64,000 nucleotides of DNA from JAZRPG01 sp045649105. GTDB lineage: Bacteria; Bacillota; Clostridia; Oscillospirales; JAAYXM01. The stretch's first letter is position 1, and every line of letters begins with the position of its first letter. The position numbers were made by a program, and so were the translations under genes. Under the pieces are notes generated by a model. The model was not told the DNA's origin and did no database searches. It saw only the letters and a list, made by a program, of their open reading frames with translations. Where the stretch lies: NCBI GenBank assembly GCA_045649105.1, contig JAZRPG010000045.1, positions 14,209 to 78,208 on the forward strand, given 5' to 3'. Shown one piece after another: positions 1 to 8,498 of the stretch.

Positions 1-647
1 TTTCTCCGCGGAAAGTTCATGCGCTGCGGCCCTGTTCCCGGAGGGAATTCCGAAATCACCATGCCGTTATATATTATTGCTTCAAACAGCTTTTTATTTT
101 CTCTCGGATAACACACATCAACGCCGCAGCCGAGGACTGCAACAGTCTTTCCGCCTGCATTAATCGCGCTCATGTGCGCAACTGTATCTATTCCTCTTGC
201 GAGGCCTGAAACCACAAGTCCTCCGCCGGCCGCAATCTCGGAAGAAATCTTTTCTGCCGCGCGGAGACCGTAATTCGTCGCTTCTCTTGTCCCCACTACT
301 GCAATTGCCGCCTCATCATCTATATCAATATCCATACCGCGCGCATAAATCACGGGCGGAGGCATGGATATCTGCTTCAATCTGTCAGGATATGCGACAT
401 CCTGCATCGTTATTATGCGTATTCTCTTTTTTATACACTCATCAATTATCTTCTCCGCGCGGTCAAGCCTCTTGTCGGTAAGATAACTTATGTCATACTC
501 CGAGATGATATCAATCTCCCGATACTCCTGCTCTGTTGCGGCATACACTTTCTCTGCCGAGCCAAAGTGCGAAAGAAGCGCTTTCGTCTTTCCCGTACTG
601 TTCCCTCCGCACAAAGCAAGCCAAACCCATGTTTTTAGAGAGGACAT
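1..647 (-). CDS. dprA: DNA-processing protein DprA (partial, C-terminus off the left edge)
   Basis: DprA/Smf binds incoming single-stranded DNA during natural transformation and loads RecA; the family is also kept in bacteria not known to be competent. The 215 visible residues hold an N-terminal helical region (about 1-80) and the start of the Rossmann-like domain. Family signatures are AVVGTREATNYG near 117-128, GGGLVVSGLARGIDTVAHMS near 141-160 and VLGCGVDVCYPREN near 171-184. The reading frame is open through base 1, so the protein continues outside the window. The ATG at 647 is the only in-frame start before an upstream stop, but no good ribosome site precedes it; translation may be coupled to the methyltransferase gene ending 12 bp upstream. 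Family assignment is firm; a role in competence is inference. Confidence 0.93.
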   Translation of the reverse strand, partial: MSSLKTWVWLALCGGNSTGKTKALLSHFGSAEKVYAATEQEYREIDIISEYDISYLTDKRLDRAEKIIDECIKKRIRIITMQDVAYPDRLKQISMPPPVIYARGMDIDIDDEAAIAVVGTREATNYGLRAAEKISSEIAAGGGLVVSGLARGIDTVAHMSAINAGGKTVAVLGCGVDVCYPRENKKLFEAIIYNGMVISEFPPGTGPQRMNFPRR

Positions 648-659
648 ACCAAAAAGACA

Positions 660-1412
660 CTACCTTTCACTCATTTTATACATCAATATGCCCGCGGCTA
701 TCGCCGCATTCAGAGACTCTGCCCCGCCGCGCATTGGGATAATCACGCTTCCGTCACAAAGCTCCTGCACCTCGCGCCGGACGCCGTTCCCCTCATTTCC
801 TATGACAACAGCGGAAAATGGGAGCTCTTTATTATCAAGGATTTTCGCATCTTCACACAGCGTCGCCGCGTATACGCACACGCCCATATCCCGAAGCTCA
901 CAAATTGCGCTTTCCATTTCGCGCGATATAACGGGTACCCGAAAGAGAGAGCCCATTGCAGATCGGATTGTCTTAGGGTTATATATATCGGCGCATCCGT
1001 CCTCAATTATCATTTCTATTCCGAACGCATCTGCCGTGCGGATAATAGTCCCGACATTGCCCGTATCCTGAAGCCTGTCTAAAAGTACCGCGCGGCGCGC
1101 CGGCTTTTCTGGCGCCTGCGGCATTCTGCATGTGAACACCACGCTCTGTGATGTGGAAAGCGTTGTCACGCTGTCAAGCACATCACGCGGCACCATGTAT
1201 ATATCCGCGCGCGGGATTTCGGGAAGCTTCCCGGACTTTTCGTCATCGCAGAGGACTGTGAGTATTTCTGCCCCTGCGCCGATTGCCTCAACAAGAAGCT
1301 TTTCTCCGTCACATACAAACTCGCGGTTTAAGAGCCTGTAGCCACGGTCGCGCCCGAGCTTCCGCACATGCTTTATGATATCATTTTTACGGCTTGTTAT
1401 TTTCTCTCTCAT
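660..1412 (-). CDS. TrmH/SpoU-family RNA 2'-O-methyltransferase
   Basis: This is a SPOUT-class enzyme that transfers a methyl group from SAM to a ribose 2'-hydroxyl of rRNA or tRNA. An N-terminal substrate-binding domain (residues 1-95) precedes the knotted SpoU domain. The three motifs are LLDRLQDTGNVGTIIRTADA (about 110-129, with the catalytic Arg), AVVIGNEGNGV (201-211) and IIPMRGGAESLNAAIAAG (224-241). At 250 residues it has the usual length for RlmB/YsgA-like proteins. Which nucleotide it modifies cannot be read from sequence, so no symbol is given. It lies 23 bp after the preceding unknown gene and 12 bp before dprA, in the greA-lysS direction, which suggests one transcript. The ribosome site before the ATG is weak. 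Confidence 0.92.
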   Translation of the reverse strand: MREKITSRKNDIIKHVRKLGRDRGYRLLNREFVCDGEKLLVEAIGAGAEILTVLCDDEKSGKLPEIPRADIYMVPRDVLDSVTTLSTSQSVVFTCRMPQAPEKPARRAVLLDRLQDTGNVGTIIRTADAFGIEMIIEDGCADIYNPKTIRSAMGSLFRVPVISREMESAICELRDMGVCVYAATLCEDAKILDNKELPFSAVVIGNEGNGVRREVQELCDGSVIIPMRGGAESLNAAIAAGILMYKMSER

Positions 1413-1435
1413 ATCATTCTCTGCTTTTTGTCATC

Positions 1436-2131
1436 TTAATTTTGACCGAGCATACCGCGAAGCGCAAGACCTGCGTTTTCGTACTTCTGCGCTATACGCT
1501 TTTTCTCGCTTCTCGACGGGGTAATCACCTTTATTGCGGCGTATATACCGCTTTCATTTCTGATGCCGAGTTTTTTTATTATTTCCGTATTGTCAACACG
1601 CACAAAGCACTCGTTCTCACTCTCTATACCGAAGGTGGAAAGCGGCTCAAACGCACCCTGCGCGTTGTACCAGTCCGTATATTTTTTATCGAGCAGAAAA
1701 AGAAGTATCTCGTCGTCTGCAAAGCTCACCGTTATTTTATTTATATTCGTTGCGGCAAACTCATCAAGCGCAAGCGCGGTGTCCCCCGTGCCGATGGAAC
1801 TGCTCGTACAGAGCATCTGCCGTCCGACTTTTGCCGTCCCATCCTCTTTTATGAATCCGCCCATATAGTCGGAAAGCTCTTTCATCTGCTCACTTTCGGC
1901 AAACACAGAGCCGCCGAGGATAAAATCAAGGTCATTATATTCGCGCGAGACAATATCCCCTGCAAGCGCAAACACAAAAACTATGAGCAGAATTGCCCCA
2001 AGTGTGTGAAACTTAAAGTGATACCAGTATACTTCCTTAAACCAGTAGCGGAACTTTTCAAAAAAAGTTGCGCCGTCCATGTACCCGGGTTTAAAAACCT
2101 CGAACAGCTCGTATGAATCACGGCTTTTCAA
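1436..2131 (-). CDS. Hypothetical single-pass membrane protein
   Basis: I do not recognise a family. The 231-residue protein has a cytoplasmic N-terminal stretch of about 40 residues rich in aromatic residues (Phe, Tyr, Trp), then one hydrophobic helix (LGAILLIVFVFALAGDI, about 43-59). An acidic, probably extracytoplasmic, domain of about 170 residues follows, with no cysteines or repeats that suggest a function. The start codon is TTG at 2131 with AAAGGAAG about 10 bases upstream. It sits between lysS and the SpoU methyltransferase in the same direction with short gaps. It looks like a single-pass anchored outer domain of unknown role. Confidence 0.75.
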   Translation of the reverse strand: MKSRDSYELFEVFKPGYMDGATFFEKFRYWFKEVYWYHFKFHTLGAILLIVFVFALAGDIVSREYNDLDFILGGSVFAESEQMKELSDYMGGFIKEDGTAKVGRQMLCTSSSIGTGDTALALDEFAATNINKITVSFADDEILLFLLDKKYTDWYNAQGAFEPLSTFGIESENECFVRVDNTEIIKKLGIRNESGIYAAIKVITPSRSEKKRIAQKYENAGLALRGMLGQN

Positions 2132-2169
2132 AATATTTCAGCTTCCTTTCGCCCTTGTATCGCGCTTTT

Positions 2170-3663
2170 TCAGTCAATCGGCTTCATTGTGGGGAAGAGT
2201 ATAACATCTCTTATTGAGAAGCTGTCGGTCAGAAGCATGACAAGTCTGTCTATGCCTATTCCGAGTCCGCCTGTTGGCGGCATACCGTACTCAAGCGCAT
2301 TTATAAAGTCCTCATCAACCTCAGCATTTATTCCGAGCGCGCGCTTTGCCTCGACCTGAGCCGTAAATCTTGCACGCTGGTCTATCGGGTCGTTAAGCTC
2401 TGAGAAGGCATTGCCCATCTCTCTTGCGTATATAAAGAACTCAAAGCGCTCTGTAAACAGCGGCGCATCTGCCTTTCTCTTTGCAAGCGGAGAAATTTCA
2501 ACAGGGTAGTCATATATTATTGTAGGCTGAATGAGCTTGTCCTCAACCTTTTCTTCAAAGAAAGCAACGAGTACCTCGCCCCGTGTCGCATTCTTCTCGA
2601 CATGCACGCCCTCGCTCTCTGCAACGGCGCGGGCAGCAGCGTCATCTGCCCAATCGTCGTACGAAACACCTGCAAACTTTTTGACGGACTGTGCCATTGT
2701 AAGGCGCTCCCAATCAGAGCACATATCAATTTCAACGCCCTGGTATGTTATCTTCTCCGCACCGCAGATTTTCCTCGTGAGGTGCTTGTACAAATCCTCG
2801 ACAAGGTCCATCATTCCGTAATAGTCAGTATATGCCTGGTATACCTCCATGGAGGTAAACTCAGGATTGTGCTTTACGCTCATTCCCTCGTTGCGGAAAA
2901 TACGGCCCATCTCATAAACGCGCTCAAGACCGCCTACAATAAGGCGCTTTAAATAAAGCTCCGTCTCGATACGCAGATACATCGGAATATCCAGCGTGTT
3001 GTGGTGCGTTACAAACGGGCGCGCGGCAGCGCCGATTTCAAGCGTATGAAGGACAGGCGTATCAACCTCAAGGAATCCGCGCGCGTCCATATAGTTTCTT
3101 ATTTCGGAGAAAATGCGCGAACGCATAAGGAAAGTGTCCTTAACCTCCGGATTCATAATAAGGTCAACATACCTCTGACGGTAGCGGAGGTCCTGGTCCT
3201 TAAGACCATGGAACTTCTCCGGCAGCGGCTTTAAGGATTTCGAGAGCAGGGAAACACTTGTGCAATGCACGGATATTTCGCCGCGGCGTGTTCTGAACAC
3301 CGTTCCCTTCGCACCTATTATGTCGCCTATGTCATATTTCTTGAATTTTGCAAAATCTTCTTCGCCTATATCATTTATACGGACATAGAGCTGGATTTTC
3401 CCCTTTGAGTCCTGAAGGTCGCAAAAAAATGCCTTGCCCATATCGCGGCGGCTCATCATACGCCCGGCAAGACTGACCTCGCTTCCCTCCAGGCTGTCGA
3501 AATTTTCGACAATCTCGGCGGAGTGGTGTGTCTGATCGTATTTTACAGTATTGTACGGATTTTCACCGTTCTCGATAAGATGTGCAAGCTTTGCACGGCG
3601 AATTTTTAATATTTCGCTTAAATCCTCAGTCTGTTCGTTTGTCATTATTTCTTCGGGTGCCAT
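2170..3663 (-). CDS. lysS: Lysyl-tRNA synthetase (class II)
   Basis: LysS charges tRNA-Lys with lysine using ATP. An N-terminal OB-fold anticodon-binding domain (about 55-165, beginning with VSLAGRMMSRRDMGKAFF) precedes the class II catalytic core. Motif 1 lies around FLEVDTPVLHT, motif 2 is FRNEGMSVKHNPEFTSMEVY and motif 3 is GLGIGIDRLVMLLTD near residues 467-481. The 497-residue length is normal. The ATG at 3663 is preceded by GGAGG with a 9-base gap, which fixes the start. It follows greA by about 60 bp, the common greA-lysS order of Firmicutes. Confidence 0.98.
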   Translation of the reverse strand: MAPEEIMTNEQTEDLSEILKIRRAKLAHLIENGENPYNTVKYDQTHHSAEIVENFDSLEGSEVSLAGRMMSRRDMGKAFFCDLQDSKGKIQLYVRINDIGEEDFAKFKKYDIGDIIGAKGTVFRTRRGEISVHCTSVSLLSKSLKPLPEKFHGLKDQDLRYRQRYVDLIMNPEVKDTFLMRSRIFSEIRNYMDARGFLEVDTPVLHTLEIGAAARPFVTHHNTLDIPMYLRIETELYLKRLIVGGLERVYEMGRIFRNEGMSVKHNPEFTSMEVYQAYTDYYGMMDLVEDLYKHLTRKICGAEKITYQGVEIDMCSDWERLTMAQSVKKFAGVSYDDWADDAAARAVAESEGVHVEKNATRGEVLVAFFEEKVEDKLIQPTIIYDYPVEISPLAKRKADAPLFTERFEFFIYAREMGNAFSELNDPIDQRARFTAQVEAKRALGINAEVDEDFINALEYGMPPTGGLGIGIDRLVMLLTDSFSIRDVILFPTMKPID

Positions 3664-3722
3664 GCAGATATTCCTCCATTTTACGCCCTGAGGGCAAATC
3701 GTTTCTTAAGTTTTTGCGTCCC

Positions 3723-4199
3723 TTACGCGTTTCCGATTTCGAGTATTTTATACTCGAGCTTTCCGGCAGGGGCTTCTACGCTGACGATATCGCCTATGCG
3801 GCTTCCGAGAAGAGCCGTGCCGAACGGCGACTCGTCTGATATGCGTCCCTTATATGGGTCAGCCTCCTGAGAGCCTACGAGTACATATTCCTCGCGGCTT
3901 TCATCGGACATGTCCATAACAGTGACCTTACAGCCTGTCGTCACCTCATCAGTCTTTATGCTTGACGCGTCAATTATCTCATAATTGGCAAGGATATTCT
4001 CCACCTCTGCCATGCGTGAGAACATTTTGCCCTGCTCGTTCTTCGCCTCGTCGTATTCACTGTTCTCCGACAGGTCACCGAATGAGCGCGCCTCTTTTAT
4101 AAGCTCGGCTATCTCCTTTTCACGGACGGTCTTCATCCAATGCAACTCGTCACGCAGCTCCTGGAGACGCTCTTTTGTCAGTTTGTATGCTTTTGCCAT
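3723..4199 (-). CDS. greA: Transcription elongation factor GreA
   Basis: GreA rescues backtracked RNA polymerase by stimulating cleavage of the nascent RNA 3' end. The protein has the N-terminal antiparallel coiled coil with the acidic tip (EARSFGDLSENSEYDEAKNE, about 39-58) and a C-terminal FKBP-like domain (GCKVTVMDM through SPFGTALLGSRIGDIVSVEA). The frame allows a GTG three codons earlier, but the ATG at 4199 has AAGG eight bases upstream and gives the usual 158 residues. A consensus promoter lies about 90 bp upstream, so greA is likely the first gene of a greA-lysS-unknown-SpoU-dprA transcript. Confidence 0.97.
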   Translation of the reverse strand: MAKAYKLTKERLQELRDELHWMKTVREKEIAELIKEARSFGDLSENSEYDEAKNEQGKMFSRMAEVENILANYEIIDASSIKTDEVTTGCKVTVMDMSDESREEYVLVGSQEADPYKGRISDESPFGTALLGSRIGDIVSVEAPAGKLEYKILEIGNA

Positions 4200-4286
4200 T
4201 TTCTGCACCTTCTTTTTTCGTGATAAAAAATGTTATTTTGCACTTTCCTACTATATAAATAGAAAATACTTATTTATATTCTACAT

Positions 4287-4315
4287 ATTATAGAGATGTA
4301 TTCCAAAATTGTCAA
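4287..4315 (-). promoter_or_regulatory. Consensus sigma-A promoter of the greA-lysS transcript
   Basis: Read on the minus strand there is TTGACA (4315-4310), a 17-bp spacer and TATAAT (4292-4287). Both hexamers match the consensus perfectly. Transcription would begin near 4280 and leave a leader of about 80 bases before the greA ATG. Confidence 0.9.
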
Positions 4316-4333
4316 GTAAAAAGTTTATTTATT

Positions 4334-5056
4334 TTACTTTTCCGCGCATCTGAGGACTGTTTTTATCTCATCTGCGCACAAAAAACCGCATGTTATAAGT
4401 GCCGCCGCGGATGATGCGGCACAATTTTGCGGAATAATGCTCCCAAACTCCGCAGGCAGCAGCACCTCAAAATCCGAAAGTGTTGCGCACCTCTTGCCGC
4501 TCCTTAAAACTGCGCCTTCTTCCTCGGAAAAGGCAACCGAAACATCATTCTCCTGCACAGGAGCCGTGTTTTCAAGCAAGCGCGCCACAGCACCTGTCCT
4601 CGCGAGCAGGGCATCTGCTATATCGGCACCGCTTATGCAATCAAAGACAATATGCCTGCTTACCCTGCTGAGACGCACCGCCGCGTTAAGCATTGTTTCA
4701 AAGCCTCCGCGCCTGAGAATAAACCGCGTTTTTTCAGCACTGTATCCCGCGTCCTCAGTAAATAACAGCGCCATTTCTGCAAGCTTTTCACTTTCAAGTC
4801 TCCGCACCGTGGCAAGCTCAACTCCGTACGCACGCAGCATATCGGTATATAAAAATCCATCCTCCGCCGCACACATCGCAACGCCCATATGCCGTATAGC
4901 CTCTGCGGCGCGGCGCACGCGCCTTTTTACAGCTCTTCCTCTGCCATGTGTTATTGAAAGATTGAACACAGCTACGGCGCCTGCAGCTCCGCCTGAGCTT
5001 ATTTTAAACCCATGATACTGCCGCGTATCCGTGCCTGTTATAATACACATCCGCAC
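4334..5056 (-). CDS. Hypothetical protein
   Basis: The 240-residue protein is not recognised. It has no signal peptide or clear membrane helix. It is rich in Ala, Arg and Val, with a basic stretch (RGRAVKRRVRRAAEAIRHMG, about 39-58), and its N-terminal half (GVAMCAAEDGFLYTDMLRAYGVELA) looks like an alpha/beta fold. The likely start is GTG at 5056, six bases after GGTG; the ATG two codons later is possible. It lies alone between the S41 protease terminator and the greA promoter, so it may be read through from the cell-wall operon or have a promoter I did not find. Codon use matches its neighbours. Confidence 0.7.
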   Translation of the reverse strand: MRMCIITGTDTRQYHGFKISSGGAAGAVAVFNLSITHGRGRAVKRRVRRAAEAIRHMGVAMCAAEDGFLYTDMLRAYGVELATVRRLESEKLAEMALLFTEDAGYSAEKTRFILRRGGFETMLNAAVRLSRVSRHIVFDCISGADIADALLARTGAVARLLENTAPVQENDVSVAFSEEEGAVLRSGKRCATLSDFEVLLPAEFGSIIPQNCAASSAAALITCGFLCADEIKTVLRCAEK

Positions 5057-5125
5057 TTATATCACCGCCCGAGTAAACTACCGATACATGTTTACGAAAA
5101 AGGCGCGTGATATATTACAAGAATT

Positions 5126-5160
5126 TCGGACGGAACACCGCCACGCGGTCTTCCGTCCGA
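5126..5160 (-). terminator. Hairpin after the ftsEX / S41 protease operon
   Basis: The arms TCGGACGGAA and TTCCGTCCGA pair perfectly. After one C-C mismatch an inner stem of five pairs (ACCGC with GCGGT) closes on a CAC loop. On the minus strand it lies about 20 bp past the S41 protease stop and is followed by a modestly T-rich stretch (AATTCTTGTAA), so termination may be partial. Confidence 0.65.
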
Positions 5161-5181
5161 TAAAAGCTTGTTTTAAAAAAA

Positions 5182-6381
5182 TTATATTTTTTCTTTAACC
5201 GCCGAAATCGCGGCCTGAAGCTGCCTGTCGGTGTCCTCTGTGAGGCGGTAGAAATTCTTTGTCTCCTCCTCAGTAAGAATAACTTCCCTATCCGGCTTTA
5301 CTCCGCCGCTTTCCTCAAGGCTTACGCCTCTTGCCGTGAAATACTTGCTGACTGACAGGACAAGCCCTGACCCGTCCTGAAGTTTTATTGTGCTCTGGGC
5401 GCTTCCCTTGCCTGTTGTTGCCTCACCGACTACCGTCGCCTTGCCCGTCTCCTGCAGCGATGCCGCAAAAAACTCAGCCGCGCTTACTGAATACCGGTTT
5501 GTTATTACAGCCATGGGGAGGTTTAACTCATTCGCGTCTGATTTATAGCTGTGGACATCACCGAACTTATCCTGCTCGCTTATTATTACGCCCTCGGGCA
5601 CAATCGGGTCAAGCACATTGACGAGCACATTGAGAAGCCCGCCCGGGTTGTTTCGGACATCAAAGACTATACCCGAAACATTTGCCTTCTTAAGATTTTC
5701 GAGCGCCTCTGCCATGTCCTTGTCGACATTTGCATCAAAGTTGGAAATCCTTATATAACCTATATTCCCGTCAAGGATTTTTGAGTTTACGGCCTGTATG
5801 TCTATTTCCTTTCGCGTAATGCTCAAATCAAACGGGTCAGGCGTTCCGCTTCTGACAAGCGTCAGCCTTACCGACGTCCCCGAAGCACCTGCTATCTTCT
5901 TCACCGCGGCATCGTATCCTATATCCGACACCGCCTCGCCGTCAACCTTTGTTATGATATCAAACGGCTTTATCCCTGCCGCCTCTGCCGGCGCATCTTC
6001 GTACACATCAAGAACAAGCACCGCGTTGCTTTCCTCGTCAAATGCGGCATTTATGCCTATACCGACAAGCTTATTATTTGTCGAGTTCGCAAGCTCGGCA
6101 AACTGGTCAGCCGTCAGATAGTGTGACCATTTGTCGCCGAGAAATGCGACCATGCCGTATAGCGCGCCGTCGATTAAATCCTGGTCATTATAATCATTTA
6201 CATAGTACTTATCAATATAGCTGCGCACCTCGGCAATTTTTGAATACTCCTGTTCACGGCGGCCGAGGCCTATCAGCTTATCATTATACTGCCGCTCGGA
6301 AACATAAAATGTTATGCAATATGTGACAGCCGCAGTGAGCAGCATAAGCGCTATGGTCGTCGCTATATGTTTTTTCTTCAT
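5182..6381 (-). CDS. S41-family carboxyl-terminal processing protease (CtpA/CtpB type)
   Basis: CtpA/B proteases are membrane-anchored serine proteases that cut exported or wall-associated proteins. An N-terminal signal anchor (ATTIALMLLTAAVTYCITFYV) is followed by a PDZ domain (about 95-180, with YEDAPAEAAGIKPFDIITKV) and the S41 domain. The catalytic Ser is in RYSVSAAEFFAAS and the Lys in TTGKGSAQSTI. The frame opens at a TTG at 6399, but that codon lies upstream of the GGAGAA ribosome site. The ATG at 6381, seven bases after it, is the likely start (399 residues). It is the last gene after ftsE-ftsX-M23 hydrolase, which suggests it processes or limits the wall hydrolase or its partners; that role is inference. 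Confidence 0.93.
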   Translation of the reverse strand: MKKKHIATTIALMLLTAAVTYCITFYVSERQYNDKLIGLGRREQEYSKIAEVRSYIDKYYVNDYNDQDLIDGALYGMVAFLGDKWSHYLTADQFAELANSTNNKLVGIGINAAFDEESNAVLVLDVYEDAPAEAAGIKPFDIITKVDGEAVSDIGYDAAVKKIAGASGTSVRLTLVRSGTPDPFDLSITRKEIDIQAVNSKILDGNIGYIRISNFDANVDKDMAEALENLKKANVSGIVFDVRNNPGGLLNVLVNVLDPIVPEGVIISEQDKFGDVHSYKSDANELNLPMAVITNRYSVSAAEFFAASLQETGKATVVGEATTGKGSAQSTIKLQDGSGLVLSVSKYFTARGVSLEESGGVKPDREVILTEEETKNFYRLTEDTDRQLQAAISAVKEKI

Positions 6382-6405
6382 AAATTTCTCCTTTTTCAAG
6401 GCGCA

Positions 6406-7584
6406 TTATTTGAAATACTGCATCGGGTTTGTGTGGTTCCCGTTTATAAGCACCTCAAAGTGCAGGTGCGGACCCGTCGAATAGCCCGTGGAGCCGATAA
6501 GACCGACTACCTGCCCCCTTGTTACCTTTGCGCCCTTTGAGACCTTAATTTTGCTCATATGCGCATAAAGCGTGGATGTCCCGCCGCCATGGTCAATAAC
6601 AACATAGTTTCCGTAGCCCTTGCTTGACCAGCCGGCAACTATGACTGTTCCGCTGTTTGCCGCAAATATATTCGTGCCCTGTTTTGCACCGATGTCTATA
6701 CCCGTATGCATACGCGTCTTCTTTGTTATCGGATCACGTCTTGTACCGTATGGCGAGGTTATATATGTCGCAACTGATGGCCAGTACATGGCACCGCCGA
6801 CATATTTTGTCTGCGAACCGGACTTGGAAAGAAGCTTCTTAAGCTCATTCCTTGCCTGCTCCTGAGCGCGCTCCGCCTCCTGATATGCCTTCTCATATTC
6901 CGACGCCTCAGAGTTTAATTCCTTTAAAAGACTGTTCGCCTGATTATACTGGCTCGTGAGCGAGCTTTTTTTGTTCACCAGCTCTTTTTTTGCCGATGCC
7001 TGCTGCTCTCGGGCGCTGTCAAGCTCCGCTTTTTTCTTTTCAATATTTTCGCGAAGACCCGAAAGCTCCTTCATAAGCTTTTTGTCGCCCTCAACTATGC
7101 TTCCTATAACCTCGGTTCTTGTGAGCATGTCCGAGAAGCTGTCCGCAGAAAGGATAATGCCGAGCATCGATGCCGAGCCTTCTTCTTCCATTATGCGAAC
7201 GCGCTTTAAAAACTGCTCATATTCTGTCTTTTCCTTCTCCTGCGCTGCCGAAAGCTCCTCGCTGCATGTCTTTATCTTGACATCAAGCGCGCCTATGAGC
7301 TCATTTATTGTATCAACTTCCTGCTGCGTAATATCGATTTGTTTGTCGATTGCATTTTTTTTAGTCATTGTAGACTTCTTTTTTGCGTTTATCGCATTCA
7401 GTTCCTTCTGAATCTTCTTCTTCTGCGAATCATGACTTGACAGCTTGCTGTTAAGCCCTGAAACCGTCTCGGCAGCATCGGCTCTCGCAAAAACGAATAT
7501 CTCCGCCACAAGGGCGAAAACCAGCAAAAACGCAAGTACTCCCGCTATTACGGATGCTATTATACGAGTGCTCTTTCTTCCCAT
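6406..7584 (-). CDS. Coiled-coil M23 peptidase domain protein (EnvC/PcsB-like murein hydrolase or activator)
   Basis: The 392-residue secreted protein has a signal anchor (SVIAGVLAFLLVFALVAEIFV), a long coiled coil (about 40-245, rich in Lys, Glu and Gln) and a C-terminal LytM/M23 domain. Zinc-site motifs are HTGIDIGA and the HLHFEV signature in GPHLHFEVLINGN; the middle of the domain has VVIDHGGGTSTLYAHMS. All expected ligands appear present, so it may be an active endopeptidase and not only an activator. It lies 26 bp after ftsX. In the known FtsEX systems, a coiled-coil hydrolase (PcsB, CwlO, EnvC) is gated by the FtsX extracellular loop. That partnership is inferred from gene order and architecture. 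Start: ATG 10 bases after GGAGG. Confidence 0.93.
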   Translation of the reverse strand: MGRKSTRIIASVIAGVLAFLLVFALVAEIFVFARADAAETVSGLNSKLSSHDSQKKKIQKELNAINAKKKSTMTKKNAIDKQIDITQQEVDTINELIGALDVKIKTCSEELSAAQEKEKTEYEQFLKRVRIMEEEGSASMLGIILSADSFSDMLTRTEVIGSIVEGDKKLMKELSGLRENIEKKKAELDSAREQQASAKKELVNKKSSLTSQYNQANSLLKELNSEASEYEKAYQEAERAQEQARNELKKLLSKSGSQTKYVGGAMYWPSVATYITSPYGTRRDPITKKTRMHTGIDIGAKQGTNIFAANSGTVIVAGWSSKGYGNYVVIDHGGGTSTLYAHMSKIKVSKGAKVTRGQVVGLIGSTGYSTGPHLHFEVLINGNHTNPMQYFK

Positions 7585-7610
7585 ATTACGGAAACCTCCT
7601 TACAGCGATA

Positions 7611-8498
7611 CTATACCTTTAAGAACTTTCTGAGCGTGATTGCGCTTCCAAGTCCTCCGACTATAACGCCGACTCCGAAAAATGCCGCCATAAGCGCGAA
7701 TACAATGTCGGAAAACGCAACTGTCGGAATAAAGCTTATGCTTGCAAAGGCGCGCGAAACAACATATTCATACACGCCCCACTGCAGAAGAAGAGCAAGC
7801 GCGGCGCCCGCAATCCCGAGGAGGAGACCCTCAATTACAAACGGAATACGCACGAAGCTGTTTGTCGCGCCTATCATCTTCATTATTGCTATTTCCTCAC
7901 GGCGGTTAAACATCGTGAGATTTACCGTGTTTGAAATAATAAATATCGACACGAGCACGAGAATGAGTATAAGCACAACACATATTACGGTCACAACATC
8001 GCGCACCTGTATTATCTTGTCGGATATGTCGCTGCGCGCGCTGACTTTGGCGATGCCCTCAATTCCCTCGAGCGATTTTGCCGCCGAGGCCGTATCGTGA
8101 ATGTCATGAAGCGTTACATTATATCGGTCACGCAACGGGTTCCTGTCGTCAAGCCCGTCCAGGAGCGCGCTCTCCTCGCCGAACTCGTTACGGAAATTCT
8201 CAAGCGCTTCCGCCTTTGATGTGTATTTTACCGATGCAATAGTCGGTATTTCAAGGATTTTATCCTCTATCGCGCGTGCGGCCTCCTCTGTGAGCGTTTC
8301 GTCCACATATGCGACAACCTCATTCTTCTTCTCTATATCGCTGAGAAGGTGCTCAACATTTGTGACCACAAGCGTGAAGCTTCCCATAAGAAGAAGGCAC
8401 GCCGTGATAACACTCATTGCGGCCATGCTCATAAGCCTGTGTGCGAATATGCTCCGTACGCCCTCGCGCAGGAAATATGTATAATTATAAAGCTTCAT
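7611..8498 (-). CDS. ftsX: Cell division ABC-like permease FtsX
   Basis: FtsX is the membrane half of the FtsEX complex, which transmits ATP hydrolysis to a periplasmic or wall hydrolase. The 295 residues show the classic pattern: a helix near 20-42 (LMSMAAMSVITACLLLMGSF), an extracytoplasmic domain (about 45-165), then three helices in the C-terminal half (VVTVICVVLILILVLVSIFI and two later). The motif NRREEIAIMKMIGATNSFVR precedes the last two helices, as in MacB/FtsX permeases. It overlaps the ftsE end by 14 bp, indicating translational coupling. Confidence 0.97.
   Translation of the reverse strand: MKLYNYTYFLREGVRSIFAHRLMSMAAMSVITACLLLMGSFTLVVTNVEHLLSDIEKKNEVVAYVDETLTEEAARAIEDKILEIPTIASVKYTSKAEALENFRNEFGEESALLDGLDDRNPLRDRYNVTLHDIHDTASAAKSLEGIEGIAKVSARSDISDKIIQVRDVVTVICVVLILILVLVSIFIISNTVNLTMFNRREEIAIMKMIGATNSFVRIPFVIEGLLLGIAGAALALLLQWGVYEYVVSRAFASISFIPTVAFSDIVFALMAAFFGVGVIVGGLGSAITLRKFLKV

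Noticed and set aside
490..1071. A 193-residue plus-strand frame over the dprA and methyltransferase region
   Set aside because: It is antisense to two genes with strong family motifs and lacks a ribosome site. Its composition is that of an opposite-strand shadow.
1394..2116. A 240-residue plus-strand frame over the unknown membrane protein gene
   Set aside because: The minus-strand frame has a membrane helix and operon spacing, while this one is a Cys- and Lys-rich shadow with no recognisable motif.
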